Source of the DNA: Actinomycetota bacterium
GTDB lineage: Bacteria > Actinomycetota > Actinomycetes > Nanopelagicales > Nanopelagicaceae
Reading direction: 5' to 3'
Assembly (NCBI GenBank): GCA_009702525.1
Contig: WLHW01000043.1
Coordinates: 1-10,664 of the forward strand
Length of the DNA: 10,664 nt
Shown one piece after another: positions 1 through 6,676 of the stretch. Position numbers and translations under genes: made by a program. Within the stretch, counting starts at the first letter, position 1. Each line of letters begins with the position of its first letter. The notes beneath the pieces are model-generated. The model did not search any database, had not been told where the DNA came from, and saw only the letters and a list, made by a program, of their open reading frames with translations.

Positions 1-74
1 AATAGAGCAATTGCAATATCTAAATTTTCTTTAGGGTTGTTCAAATTTGCACCAAGTGCGATTACGGCTTTCAT
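1..74 (-). CDS. folK: FolK, 6-hydroxymethyl-7,8-dihydropterin pyrophosphokinase (5' end only, cut by window edge)
   Basis: Only the first 24 codons are present, starting at the ATG at 74-72. They read MKAVIALGANLNNPKENLDI and onward, which matches the conserved HPPK opening (an aliphatic beta strand, then LG(A/S)N, then a loop before helix 1). The family transfers pyrophosphate from ATP to 6-hydroxymethyl-dihydropterin, making the substrate of FolP. The ATG overlaps the folB stop codon as ATGA, so translation is probably coupled to folB; no strong Shine-Dalgarno sequence precedes it (CGAAAGCG). The identification rests on the short N-terminus plus position after folE-folP-folB, the usual place for folK. 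The catalytic ATP- and pterin-binding motifs lie outside the window, so integrity cannot be judged. Confidence 0.88.
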   Translation of the reverse strand, partial: MKAVIALGANLNNPKENLDIAIAL

Positions 75-433
75 CGCTTTCGTAAAATCGTCACTGCTAT
101 GTCACTAACTTTTGCACTAACTGGCGCTTGCGGTTTATGAACTGTTACCGAGACTTCCAAGACCTTCAATTCTGAATCAAGGATTTTTTCTGCAATACGT
201 CCCGCAAGTTTCTCAATTAATGAAACTGGATCTCCAGTTATCTCGCTGAAAACTAAATCAGTGATTAATCCATAATTCACCGTATCGGCAATGTCATCAC
301 TAAGAGATGCCGTAAGTAGATTTAGTTTCATTTCAATATCTACATAAAAATCTTGTCCGTCTCTGCGTTCATGGTCAAAGACTCCGTGATATCCAAAGCC
401 ATGGATCCCCGTAATAAGTATTGAGTCGTTCAT
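71..433 (-). CDS. folB: FolB, dihydroneopterin aldolase
   Basis: This 120-residue protein is the usual length for dihydroneopterin aldolase, the cytosolic enzyme that cleaves 7,8-dihydroneopterin to 6-hydroxymethyl-dihydropterin and glycolaldehyde in folate synthesis. Visible family features are the GxHGFGYHGVFDHE opening, with Glu22 in the place of the pterin-contacting glutamate; VNYG around Tyr54; SLIEKLA with Glu74; and VTVHKPQAP with Lys100 as the expected catalytic lysine. The positions coincide with the numbering commonly used for the Staphylococcus aureus enzyme. The ATG at 433-431 overlaps the folP stop as ATGA. An AAGGA stretch lies about 12 bases upstream inside folP, rather far, so translational coupling is likely. 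The 3' end overlaps folK by 4 bp. Nothing looks broken. Confidence 0.96.
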   Translation of the reverse strand: MNDSILITGIHGFGYHGVFDHERRDGQDFYVDIEMKLNLLTASLSDDIADTVNYGLITDLVFSEITGDPVSLIEKLAGRIAEKILDSELKVLEVSVTVHKPQAPVSAKVSDIAVTILRKR

Positions 434-1185
434 GCTGAAAGCACATCCTTATGGGGTTTCACAGAGTGAACTCTAACTCCCCATATTCGACTCGTGGCTA
501 GAGTCTTAGTGAGTGCAATTGAAGCGGTTTCGCGCTCATCAGGGGTATCGCCACCTAAGAAACGCTTACGCGAACCGCCAACTAATACCGGATAGCCAAG
601 GTCTACGAACTGCTCTATGTTATTAATAATCGCCCAATTATGCGCTGCATCCTTAGCAAAACCTATGCCTGGATCAATAATCAAATTTTCGCGATTAATT
701 CCCGCAGCCAAAGCGGCATTAACTCGCACATTCAATTCACTAATAACATCAGCAACGACATCGCCATAATGCGCCATTGAATTCATCTCCTTTGACTGTC
801 CCCGCCAATGCATCGCGATGTATGGAGTTTTTAACTCTGCTGCAGTGAGCAGCATCTCTGGATCAGCTAAACCTCCGCTAACATCATTGATTATTGTGGC
901 CCCAACAGTGACCGCTGCACGTGCTGTACTTGCGCGCATAGTGTCAATACTTATTGTCACGCCAAGTTTTGATAACTCACGTATCACTGGAATTACTCGG
1001 GATAGTTCTTCGCTCTCGCTAACCCTGTCTGCACCTGGTCTAGTTGATTCACCACCAACATCAATAATGTCAACGCCTTCTGAAATCATTTCAGTTCCCC
1101 GCTTGACTGCGGCTTCTAAAGAATAGTGTCTTCCGCCATCTGCAAATGAATCTGGGGTGACATTTAGAATTCCCATGATGATCAT
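430..1185 (-). CDS. folP: FolP, dihydropteroate synthase
   Basis: Dihydropteroate synthase joins 6-hydroxymethyl-dihydropterin pyrophosphate with p-aminobenzoate and is the sulfonamide target. The 251-residue TIM-barrel protein carries the family motifs in order: GILNVTPDSFADGG (5-18), GGESTRPGA (44-52), SIDT (79-82), INDVSGG (99-105), MHWRGQS (125-131), IIDPGIGFAK (169-178), GGSRKRFLG (203-211) and VRVH (237-240). The MHWR form and the AHNWAI segment resemble actinobacterial FolP1. The start is ATG at 1185, with AGG 8 bases upstream inside the end of folE; a second ATG three codons later is possible. Downstream of the terminal RVH the usual Asp is Ser (RVHSV), a small deviation. folE ends 5 bp upstream and folB overlaps by 4 bp, so it is one translational unit. 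Confidence 0.97.
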   Translation of the reverse strand: MIIMGILNVTPDSFADGGRHYSLEAAVKRGTEMISEGVDIIDVGGESTRPGADRVSESEELSRVIPVIRELSKLGVTISIDTMRASTARAAVTVGATIINDVSGGLADPEMLLTAAELKTPYIAMHWRGQSKEMNSMAHYGDVVADVISELNVRVNAALAAGINRENLIIDPGIGFAKDAAHNWAIINNIEQFVDLGYPVLVGGSRKRFLGGDTPDERETASIALTKTLATSRIWGVRVHSVKPHKDVLSA

Positions 1186-1190
1186 GGTGC

Positions 1191-1793
1191 TTACCTATGC
1201 GTAATAAGACTTATAGCTTCGGCACGAGTCGCTGCATTCTGCAATGCACCTCGAACGGCGCTAGTAGTTGTGCGTGCTTGTGATTTCTTGACACCTCGCA
1301 TGGACATACACAGATGTTCGCAATCAATTATTACGATCACCCCTAGTGGATCAAGGATATTAACTAGTGCATCAGCAATTTGAGTCGTTAAACGTTCCTG
1401 AACCTGTGGTCGCTTGGCATAAACATCTACTAAGCGGGCTAACTTAGAGAGACCAGTGATTTTGCCCCGCGGAATATAACCAATATGAGCCACGCCGTGG
1501 AATGGTGTTAAGTGATGCTCGCAGTGCGAAAAAACCTCGATATCACGCACAATTACGAGCTCTTCATGCCCGATGTCAAAAGTTGTCGTTAATACTTCTT
1601 CAGGAGACTGCCATAAGCCCCCAAAATTTTCTTTCATCGCACGCGCTACGCGAGCCGGTGTTTCTTTTAGACCGTCGCGATCTGGATCTTCACCCAATGC
1701 CAGTAAAAGTTCGCGGACTGCTTTTTCGGCGCGCTCCTGATCATATGGGCCAGATGCACGCCCATCGGTCACAGATACTTTATTTATCGTCAC
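1191..1793 (-). CDS. folE: FolE, GTP cyclohydrolase I (GTG start chosen)
   Basis: This enzyme converts GTP to 7,8-dihydroneopterin triphosphate, the first step of folate synthesis. With the start at the GTG at 1793-1791 it is 200 residues long, normal for the family. Features seen: KETPARVARA (43-52), zinc ligands Cys91 and His94 in HCEHHLTPF, GLSKLARLVD (114-123), and CEHLCMSMRGVKK (158-170) with the third zinc ligand Cys162. The frame stays open 14 codons further to an ATG at 1835, but that start would overlap ftsH by 56 bp and add a basic peptide foreign to FolE. The GTG has AAGAAGG six bases upstream and overlaps ftsH by only 14 bp. All metal ligands are present, so this is the zinc-dependent type IA enzyme, apparently intact. 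Confidence 0.95.
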   Translation of the reverse strand: MTINKVSVTDGRASGPYDQERAEKAVRELLLALGEDPDRDGLKETPARVARAMKENFGGLWQSPEEVLTTTFDIGHEELVIVRDIEVFSHCEHHLTPFHGVAHIGYIPRGKITGLSKLARLVDVYAKRPQVQERLTTQIADALVNILDPLGVIVIIDCEHLCMSMRGVKKSQARTTTSAVRGALQNAATRAEAISLITHR

Positions 1794-3840
1794 TCGGAGC
1801 CTTCTTGCGTCGTGATGGCTTCTTAACTTCTTCAACTACAACTCGTTCTGGAACTTCTACCGGTGGCTGCTCCGAAGGAATTCTTGTCACAGAACCAGTC
1901 CATGCAGGACGTGGAGTAACCGACTTTACTTTCTTAAATATGCGCGCAATCTCTTCCTTATTTAATGTCTCTTTATCTAAAAGCTCTAGAACCATCTCAT
2001 CTAAAACTTTACGATTTGCAACCAAAATATCAAAAGCTTCTTGATGAGCGTTCTCGATAAGGCTACGTATTTCACGGTCAACAATTCCAGCAACGTGCTC
2101 AGAGTAATCCCGTTGATGACCATAGTCGCGACCCATAAATGGAGCATCGCTGTCAGCTCCCAATTTAATTGCACCTATCGCTTCGGTCATTCCATATTGG
2201 GTAACCATCGCACGAGCCAAAGCAGTAGCCTTTTCAATATCGTTTGAAGCACCCGTTGATGGATCATGGAAGATAAGTTCCTCGGCAGCACGTCCACCTA
2301 GAGAATAAGCCAACTGATCTAAGAGTTGATTACGAGTTGTGGAATAACGATCTTCGTCAGGAAGAATCATTGTGTAACCAAGCGCGCGTCCTCGCGGCAT
2401 GATCGTAATCTTATGAACTGGGTCAGTATGTGGCAGTGCATGGGCCACAAGTGCATGCCCGCCTTCGTGATAGGCCGTTACGCGCCGTTCGTCGTCGCTC
2501 ATAATCCGTGATTTACGTTGAGGCCCAGCCATTACGCGATCGATGGCTTCATCTAACTCTAAGTTTGTAATGACTTTCTTTTCTTCGCGTGCAGTTAATA
2601 GCGCTGCTTCATTGAGAACATTCGCTAAGTCAGCTCCAGTAAATCCTGGAGTACGGCGAGCGTAGTCAATTAGTTTGACATCTTCACTGAGAGGCTTGTT
2701 CTTTGCATGTACAGCCAAAATTGCTTCACGTCCCTTTAGATCTGGTCGATCAACCGCAATCTGTCGGTCAAAACGACCTGGACGCAAAAGTGCAGGATCT
2801 AGAACATCTGGGCGGTTTGTTGCGGCTATCAGAATTACCTTTGTATTTTCTTCAAAGCCATCCATCTCAACTAATAATTGATTGAGTGTTTGTTCGCGCT
2901 CATCATGTCCGCCACCCATACCAGCACCACGCTGGCGACCGACTGCATCTATCTCATCGACAAAGACAATTGATGGTGAGTTTTCTTTAGCTTGATTAAA
3001 GAGATCGCGCACACGTGCAGCACCTACACCAACAAACATCTCAACGAAATCAGAGCCGGAAATAGAATAGAAAGGAACTCCGGCTTCACCGGCAACTGCA
3101 CGAGCTAAAAGTGTTTTACCGGTTCCTGGAGGGCCAAATAGCAATACTCCCTTTGGAATCTTCGCGCCAAGCACGCCGTACTTGTCAGGGTTAGCTAAGA
3201 AATCCTTAATCTCTTCTAATTCGGCGATAGCTTCATCGGCACCAGCAACATCTTTAAAAGTTGTCTTAGGAACGTCGTTGCTCTGCAGTTTGGCTCGCGA
3301 ACGCCCAAATTGAAATACTTTATTTCCACCTTGTGCTTGGCTCATCATCCAGAAAAAGAGGAAGCCAATCAGCAGGAATGGAATTATTGAAAAGAGAAAT
3401 GAAACCAAGAGTGACTGCGATGGAACCCTTACATTCCAGCCTTTTGAGGGTGGATTTGAGGTGAGGGCATCAACCAAAGTCGGCTCTTGGCGGGCAACAT
3501 AAGAGGCCTCAACTTTAGTCGCCCCATTTATCGTGGTTCCGGTACGCAAAATCAATCGGATCTTCTGGTCTTTATCAACAATCTCAGCAGATTCAACTTG
3601 TGACTGGGAAATAGCATCGAGTGCTTGTGACGTTTCAATCTGCGTATATCGATTTCCAGCAGAGGTTATTTGTCCAAAAATTGAAACAGAAAATATGGCA
3701 ACAAGAATCCAAAAAAGTGGTCCCTTAAAAATCTTACCCGCACGGGTGGTTGGTTTTTTAGGTGCAGTATTTCCGGCAAAGCTCTTCTTAAGAGGTGTCT
3801 TCTTCGCTGAATTCTTTCGTGGCTTTTTTGCTTCAGACAT
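1780..3840 (-). CDS. ftsH: FtsH, membrane-anchored ATP-dependent zinc metalloprotease
   Basis: FtsH is a hexameric AAA+ protease of the inner membrane that extracts and degrades unassembled membrane proteins and some regulators. The 686-residue protein shows: a Lys/Arg-rich cytoplasmic N-terminus (1-40), TM1 (about 41-59), an extracytoplasmic domain (60-142), TM2 (about 144-166), Walker A GPPGTGKT (236-243), pore segment FVEMFVGVGA (265-274), Walker B IVFVDEID (291-298), second region of homology with the Arg fingers in LLRPGRFD (351-358), zinc site HEGGH (458-462) and the likely third ligand Asp534 in NDIEKATALAR. A Pro- and charge-rich tail (about 642-686) follows the protease domain. The ATG at 3840 has only a weak upstream GAGAAA and lies 27 bp after hpt. 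The hpt-ftsH-folE order is typical of Actinobacteria. The long polybasic N-terminal extension is unusual. Confidence 0.98.
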   Translation of the reverse strand: MSEAKKPRKNSAKKTPLKKSFAGNTAPKKPTTRAGKIFKGPLFWILVAIFSVSIFGQITSAGNRYTQIETSQALDAISQSQVESAEIVDKDQKIRLILRTGTTINGATKVEASYVARQEPTLVDALTSNPPSKGWNVRVPSQSLLVSFLFSIIPFLLIGFLFFWMMSQAQGGNKVFQFGRSRAKLQSNDVPKTTFKDVAGADEAIAELEEIKDFLANPDKYGVLGAKIPKGVLLFGPPGTGKTLLARAVAGEAGVPFYSISGSDFVEMFVGVGAARVRDLFNQAKENSPSIVFVDEIDAVGRQRGAGMGGGHDEREQTLNQLLVEMDGFEENTKVILIAATNRPDVLDPALLRPGRFDRQIAVDRPDLKGREAILAVHAKNKPLSEDVKLIDYARRTPGFTGADLANVLNEAALLTAREEKKVITNLELDEAIDRVMAGPQRKSRIMSDDERRVTAYHEGGHALVAHALPHTDPVHKITIMPRGRALGYTMILPDEDRYSTTRNQLLDQLAYSLGGRAAEELIFHDPSTGASNDIEKATALARAMVTQYGMTEAIGAIKLGADSDAPFMGRDYGHQRDYSEHVAGIVDREIRSLIENAHQEAFDILVANRKVLDEMVLELLDKETLNKEEIARIFKKVKSVTPRPAWTGSVTRIPSEQPPVEVPERVVVEEVKKPSRRKKAPSDDK
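1800..1806 (-). promoter_or_regulatory. Shine-Dalgarno sequence of folE, inside the 3' end of ftsH
   Basis: On the minus strand AAGAAGG ends six bases before the GTG at 1793. This is the best ribosome binding site near the folE 5' end and decides for the GTG start over the upstream ATG at 1835. It lies within the last codons of ftsH, so folE translation is probably influenced by ribosomes finishing ftsH. Confidence 0.7.
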
Positions 3841-3867
3841 ATTCTAGATTTCTCGTTTCATCAGCTC

Positions 3868-4419
3868 TTATGAATACATGTGCTTGGCAAGCACTGCAAT
3901 AAATGGAAGGTTGCGATATTTTTCATCAAAGTCCAAGCCGTAACCAACGACGAAATCTGGTGGAATCTCAAAGCCCACGTATTTAACATCGACTTTAACT
4001 TTGGCAGCATCAGGCTTGCGCAATATCGAGAGAATTTCAACGCTTCCAACTCCACGTGACTCTAAGTTTGCTTTGAGCCAAGAAAGCGTTAATCCAGAAT
4101 CAACAATGTCTTCAACGATTAAAACATTTCGTCCTGTGATATCTCTATCTAAATCTTTCAAAATTCGAACAACACCGCTTGACTTTGTTCCTGAGCCGTA
4201 TGAAGAAACCGCCATCCAATCCATCTCAACGTGACGCTGCAATGCGCGCGAAATATCTGCCATAGCCATGACTGCGCCTTTAAGCACGCCGATTAAAAGA
4301 AGATCTTTACCTTCGTAATCTTTATCAACGCGCGCTGCGAGCTCAATAATTTTGGCTTGCAACTGATCCTCGGTGACAATGACACGTTCGATGTCCTTCT
4401 CTACTCCTGCTAAATCCAC
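3868..4419 (-). CDS. hpt: Hpt, hypoxanthine(-guanine) phosphoribosyltransferase (GTG start chosen)
   Basis: The enzyme salvages hypoxanthine and guanine to IMP and GMP using PRPP. From the GTG at 4419-4417 the protein is 183 residues, typical for bacterial Hpt. Seen: LLIGVLKGAV (41-50, the PPi-binding loop), SSYGSGTKSSG (72-82, the flexible active-site loop), VLIVEDIVDSGLTL (99-112, the PRPP-binding signature with its paired acidic residues) and the purine-binding C-terminal region FVVGYGLDFDEKYRNLPFI (156-174). The frame is open to an ATG at 4473, which would overlap tilS by 41 bp; the GTG instead has AGGGGAG five bases upstream and starts 13 bp after tilS, so it is preferred. The tilS-hpt-ftsH arrangement is widely conserved in Gram-positive bacteria. 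Confidence 0.96.
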   Translation of the reverse strand: MDLAGVEKDIERVIVTEDQLQAKIIELAARVDKDYEGKDLLLIGVLKGAVMAMADISRALQRHVEMDWMAVSSYGSGTKSSGVVRILKDLDRDITGRNVLIVEDIVDSGLTLSWLKANLESRGVGSVEILSILRKPDAAKVKVDVKYVGFEIPPDFVVGYGLDFDEKYRNLPFIAVLAKHMYS

Positions 4420-4424
4420 GCCGG

Positions 4425-4431
4425 CTCCCCT
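4425..4431 (-). promoter_or_regulatory. Shine-Dalgarno sequence of hpt
   Basis: Minus-strand AGGGGAG lies five bases before the GTG at 4419, in the short gap after the tilS stop codon. No comparable site is placed for the upstream ATG at 4473, which supports the 183-residue Hpt. Confidence 0.75.
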
Positions 4432-4432
4432 G

Positions 4433-5389
4433 CTAGTGATGTAAGAGCGAAAGTCTGCCCGAAAAACGTCCAACCTTCACACCACCCGGTAAATGGGCCT
4501 CTCCCTGCCCGTTCCACGCGGTAATTAGGGCCTCAACTGCCCCTACGTGCTCGGCCGTAACGGATCCGCCAGGGGCGCCAGCCGCATAGATAGCCATTCT
4601 GATAATTCGGCTTCGAATCGCGATGGGCAGTTTTTGAAGGTACTCACAATCAAGGTCGGCAAGATTTAAGGAGTTGGCTTCACGTTCTGCCCATAGATCG
4701 AGCGCATCTGCATCGTGACGCAAGAGCTCGGCGCTGCGAGCTAACGCCTGTGAAATTCCAGGCCCAATAGCATCTTCTAAAACTGGTAACGCTTGCGTAC
4801 GAACTCGGACTCGAGCAAAAGTATTGTCTTTATTGTGCGGATCATTCCACGGTGTTAGTCCAACTTCAGCACACACATTTTCAGTGTCACTTCGTGTAAG
4901 ACTTAAAAGTGGCCGAATATAAATCCCTCGATGAGGAGCCATCGCAGAAAGTGAACGCGTTCCTGATCCTCTGGCTAAACCAAGTAGAACTCCTTCAGCT
5001 TGATCATCTTGTGTGTGGCCCAAGAAGACTGCAACTGCTCCAAGTTTTTTGCTTACCTCATTTAATGCCGTATAACGTGCACTACGTGCAGATGCCTCTA
5101 AGCCATCAATAATATTTACTACGACTTTCTCAACGGTGGTTGTAATTCCTAATGTAAGCATCTGTTCTACAACACGATTTGCTTGAATAGCGGAATTATT
5201 TTGCAGTTGATGATCAACTGTCACCGCATGAACACTTACTGCCAATTTTTTTGCCTCAACCACTAATGCATATGCGAGTGCGAGTGAATCAGCGCCACCA
5301 GATACGGCAACAACTGCACAATCTCCAGCTTCAAATTTTTCCAGCCAAGGGCGAACCGCACTTCTAATCGCTGGCAGGCTCGATGTCAT
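4433..5389 (-). CDS. tilS: TilS, tRNA(Ile)-lysidine synthetase
   Basis: TilS attaches lysine to C34 of the CAU-anticodon tRNA(Ile) in an ATP-dependent reaction, switching it from Met to Ile identity and letting it read AUA. It is essential in most bacteria. The 318-residue protein has the N-type ATP pyrophosphatase P-loop SGGADS (30-35), the HTQDDQAE motif near residue 125 followed by the LARGSG stretch, IRPLL, and the WNDPHNKDNTFARVRVR region that recognises tRNA and lysine. It is about as long as other actinobacterial TilS proteins, which lack most of the C-terminal domain of the 430-residue E. coli enzyme. The ATG at 5389 begins 9 bp after the hydrolase stop and has no clear Shine-Dalgarno sequence, so reinitiation is likely. 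Confidence 0.95.
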   Translation of the reverse strand: MTSSLPAIRSAVRPWLEKFEAGDCAVVAVSGGADSLALAYALVVEAKKLAVSVHAVTVDHQLQNNSAIQANRVVEQMLTLGITTTVEKVVVNIIDGLEASARSARYTALNEVSKKLGAVAVFLGHTQDDQAEGVLLGLARGSGTRSLSAMAPHRGIYIRPLLSLTRSDTENVCAEVGLTPWNDPHNKDNTFARVRVRTQALPVLEDAIGPGISQALARSAELLRHDADALDLWAEREANSLNLADLDCEYLQKLPIAIRSRIIRMAIYAAGAPGGSVTAEHVGAVEALITAWNGQGEAHLPGGVKVGRFSGRLSLLHH

Positions 5390-5398
5390 GCGCTAAGA

Positions 5399-6601
5399 CT
5401 AGACCCGACCACCAAATGGCATAAGTCCTTTAACGCTATAAATACTTGAATACAACAAGCCGGCATTCTTTGAATTAGCTTCCCACATCATGCCGTTACC
5501 TGCATAAATAGTGATGTGGTGAATCGTCGAAATTGTTCCCTTATATGAATAGAACAAAAGATCCCCTGGTTCAAGGGCGTTGAGTGAAACATGCTTGGTA
5601 TAGCCCGAATACAGCGCTGAGTTGAGACGATCCCAATTTGGCCAATCTAATCCAGCATATTTATAGGCTGCATAAACAAGACCAGAACAGTCGAAAGTAT
5701 TTGGTCCCTGTGTTCCCCAAACATAAGGCTTCCGCGCTAATACTTGCTTCTTTGCAAACTCAACAGCCTTGAGTCGCTGTGCTTCAGAAGTACGAATCGT
5801 TGAGCGACCCTTGAAACCAATGTCAGGCCAGATTTTTGACTGCCCAGCTGTTTGTTCAGCTTGATTTGCTTGAGCCTCTTCAAGGAGTGCTAACTGTCGT
5901 TGCTGTTCTAACGTTGTTCTAATTTTACGCGCACTCATCAACTCTTTCATTAACTGATCTTGAATCTTTTGTAACTTAGCAACTTCCTTGGCTTGTGCAG
6001 CCTTAGCGTCATCTGCAACTTTCTTAGCTGCTGCGACTTTTTCTGTCGCTTTCTGTTGAGCAATTTTTGCTTCATCAGCGGCTTTTTTGGCTGCACGCGC
6101 AATAACTTCTGCAGCTTTAAAACGTTCTAATGCAATTGTGTTCTTTGTGCCTAACGTACTTAAGGTGGTGAGCTGATCCACTAAATCTTGTGGACCATTT
6201 GAGCTGAGCAACGGTTCGATGTCGCTCATATTTCCGCCAAGAATGTAAGCGTTAGCCGCTAACTTTCCAATAACTCTATGTGCCTCTTGCACTGCCGCTG
6301 CAGTTTCAGCCGCATACTGTGCTGCAGCCCTCGCCGCCGCTTCAGCGATAGCTAACTCCCTTTGTGCTTTTACATAAAGGGCAGTTGCAGCATTTGCTTT
6401 TGCAGTGAGCGTACGCAAACTTTGATTAGCTTGTGCTAATTTTGCAGCCTGCGCATCTGCGGCTTTCTTTTTTGCCGCTTCAGCTTTCTTAGCCGCTTCA
6501 ATTTGAGCCAGTGTTGGTTTTGGGGTCTTAGCCAGAGCTGGCGCAGTTGAAAGCGTCAGAATGGCAATCAGAGCAAGTGAAATCGCTCGATAGTTTTTCA
6601 A
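5399..6601 (-). CDS. Secreted RipA-like NlpC/P60 peptidoglycan endopeptidase with coiled-coil N-terminus
   Basis: This 400-residue exported cell-wall hydrolase most likely cleaves the D-Glu-diaminopimelate bond in stem peptides, the usual NlpC/P60 activity. A signal peptide (1-24) ends in APALA before a Lys. Residues 30-120 and 155-250 are Ala/Lys/Gln-rich with heptad character, forming two long coiled-coil blocks around a less regular segment (120-155). The catalytic domain is about 275-400: Cys305 in FDCSGLVYAAYKYAG, His362 in HHITIYAGNG and Glu374 in WEAN. The His-to-Glu spacing of 12 matches the Cys-His-Glu triad reported for mycobacterial RipA. The start is TTG at 6601-6599; no in-frame ATG exists before residue 125, and a perfect GGAGGT lies six bases upstream. 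It precedes tilS by 9 bp. The exact Rip paralogue cannot be assigned. Confidence 0.92.
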   Translation of the reverse strand: MKNYRAISLALIAILTLSTAPALAKTPKPTLAQIEAAKKAEAAKKKAADAQAAKLAQANQSLRTLTAKANAATALYVKAQRELAIAEAAARAAAQYAAETAAAVQEAHRVIGKLAANAYILGGNMSDIEPLLSSNGPQDLVDQLTTLSTLGTKNTIALERFKAAEVIARAAKKAADEAKIAQQKATEKVAAAKKVADDAKAAQAKEVAKLQKIQDQLMKELMSARKIRTTLEQQRQLALLEEAQANQAEQTAGQSKIWPDIGFKGRSTIRTSEAQRLKAVEFAKKQVLARKPYVWGTQGPNTFDCSGLVYAAYKYAGLDWPNWDRLNSALYSGYTKHVSLNALEPGDLLFYSYKGTISTIHHITIYAGNGMMWEANSKNAGLLYSSIYSVKGLMPFGGRV

Positions 6602-6607
6602 TTCAAG

Positions 6608-6613
6608 ACCTCC
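6608..6613 (-). promoter_or_regulatory. Strong Shine-Dalgarno sequence for the TTG-started hydrolase
   Basis: Minus-strand GGAGGT is fully complementary to the 16S rRNA tail core and sits six bases before the TTG at 6601. It decides the start, since no ATG or GTG is suitably placed. A perfect site with a weak start codon suggests moderated but reliable expression. Confidence 0.85.
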
Positions 6614-6676
6614 GGGGGAAGGGCTTAAGAATAATTGAGTAACGTTAGAAAACCTTGGTTATACCTGCTGGTGTCC
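6614..6676 (-). promoter_or_regulatory. Candidate promoter region upstream of the NlpC/P60 hydrolase
   Basis: The largest gap inside the minus-strand run is 75 bp (6602-6676), between the permease stop and the hydrolase start. On the minus strand it contains TATTCT (6633-6628), about 20 bases before the Shine-Dalgarno region, and TATAAC (6663-6658); either could be a -10 element. No good -35 hexamer stands at 17 bp from either. An internal promoter is plausible because the hydrolase and downstream housekeeping genes need not follow exporter expression, but it is only inferred. I see no terminator hairpin with a U tract here. Confidence 0.35.

Noticed and set aside
1502..2044. Open frame of 180 codons on the plus strand across folE and ftsH
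   Set aside because: It is antisense to two well-supported conserved genes, has no family resemblance and no ribosome site that stands out; it is a shadow of the coding strand.
4420..4473. Longer Hpt start at ATG 4473 overlapping tilS by 41 bp
   Set aside because: The GTG at 4419 has a strong AGGGGAG at five bases and gives the usual family length; the extra 18 residues overlap the conserved end of tilS.
6602..6626. CCTCC/GGGGGAAGG imperfect inverted repeat that might mask the hydrolase ribosome site
   Set aside because: Only three consecutive pairs form before a mismatch; too weak to claim regulation.
6649..6662. AACC-TT-GGTT inverted repeat as an operator upstream of the hydrolase
   Set aside because: Four-base arms with a 2-bp spacer are expected by chance in a window this size and no second copy was seen nearby.
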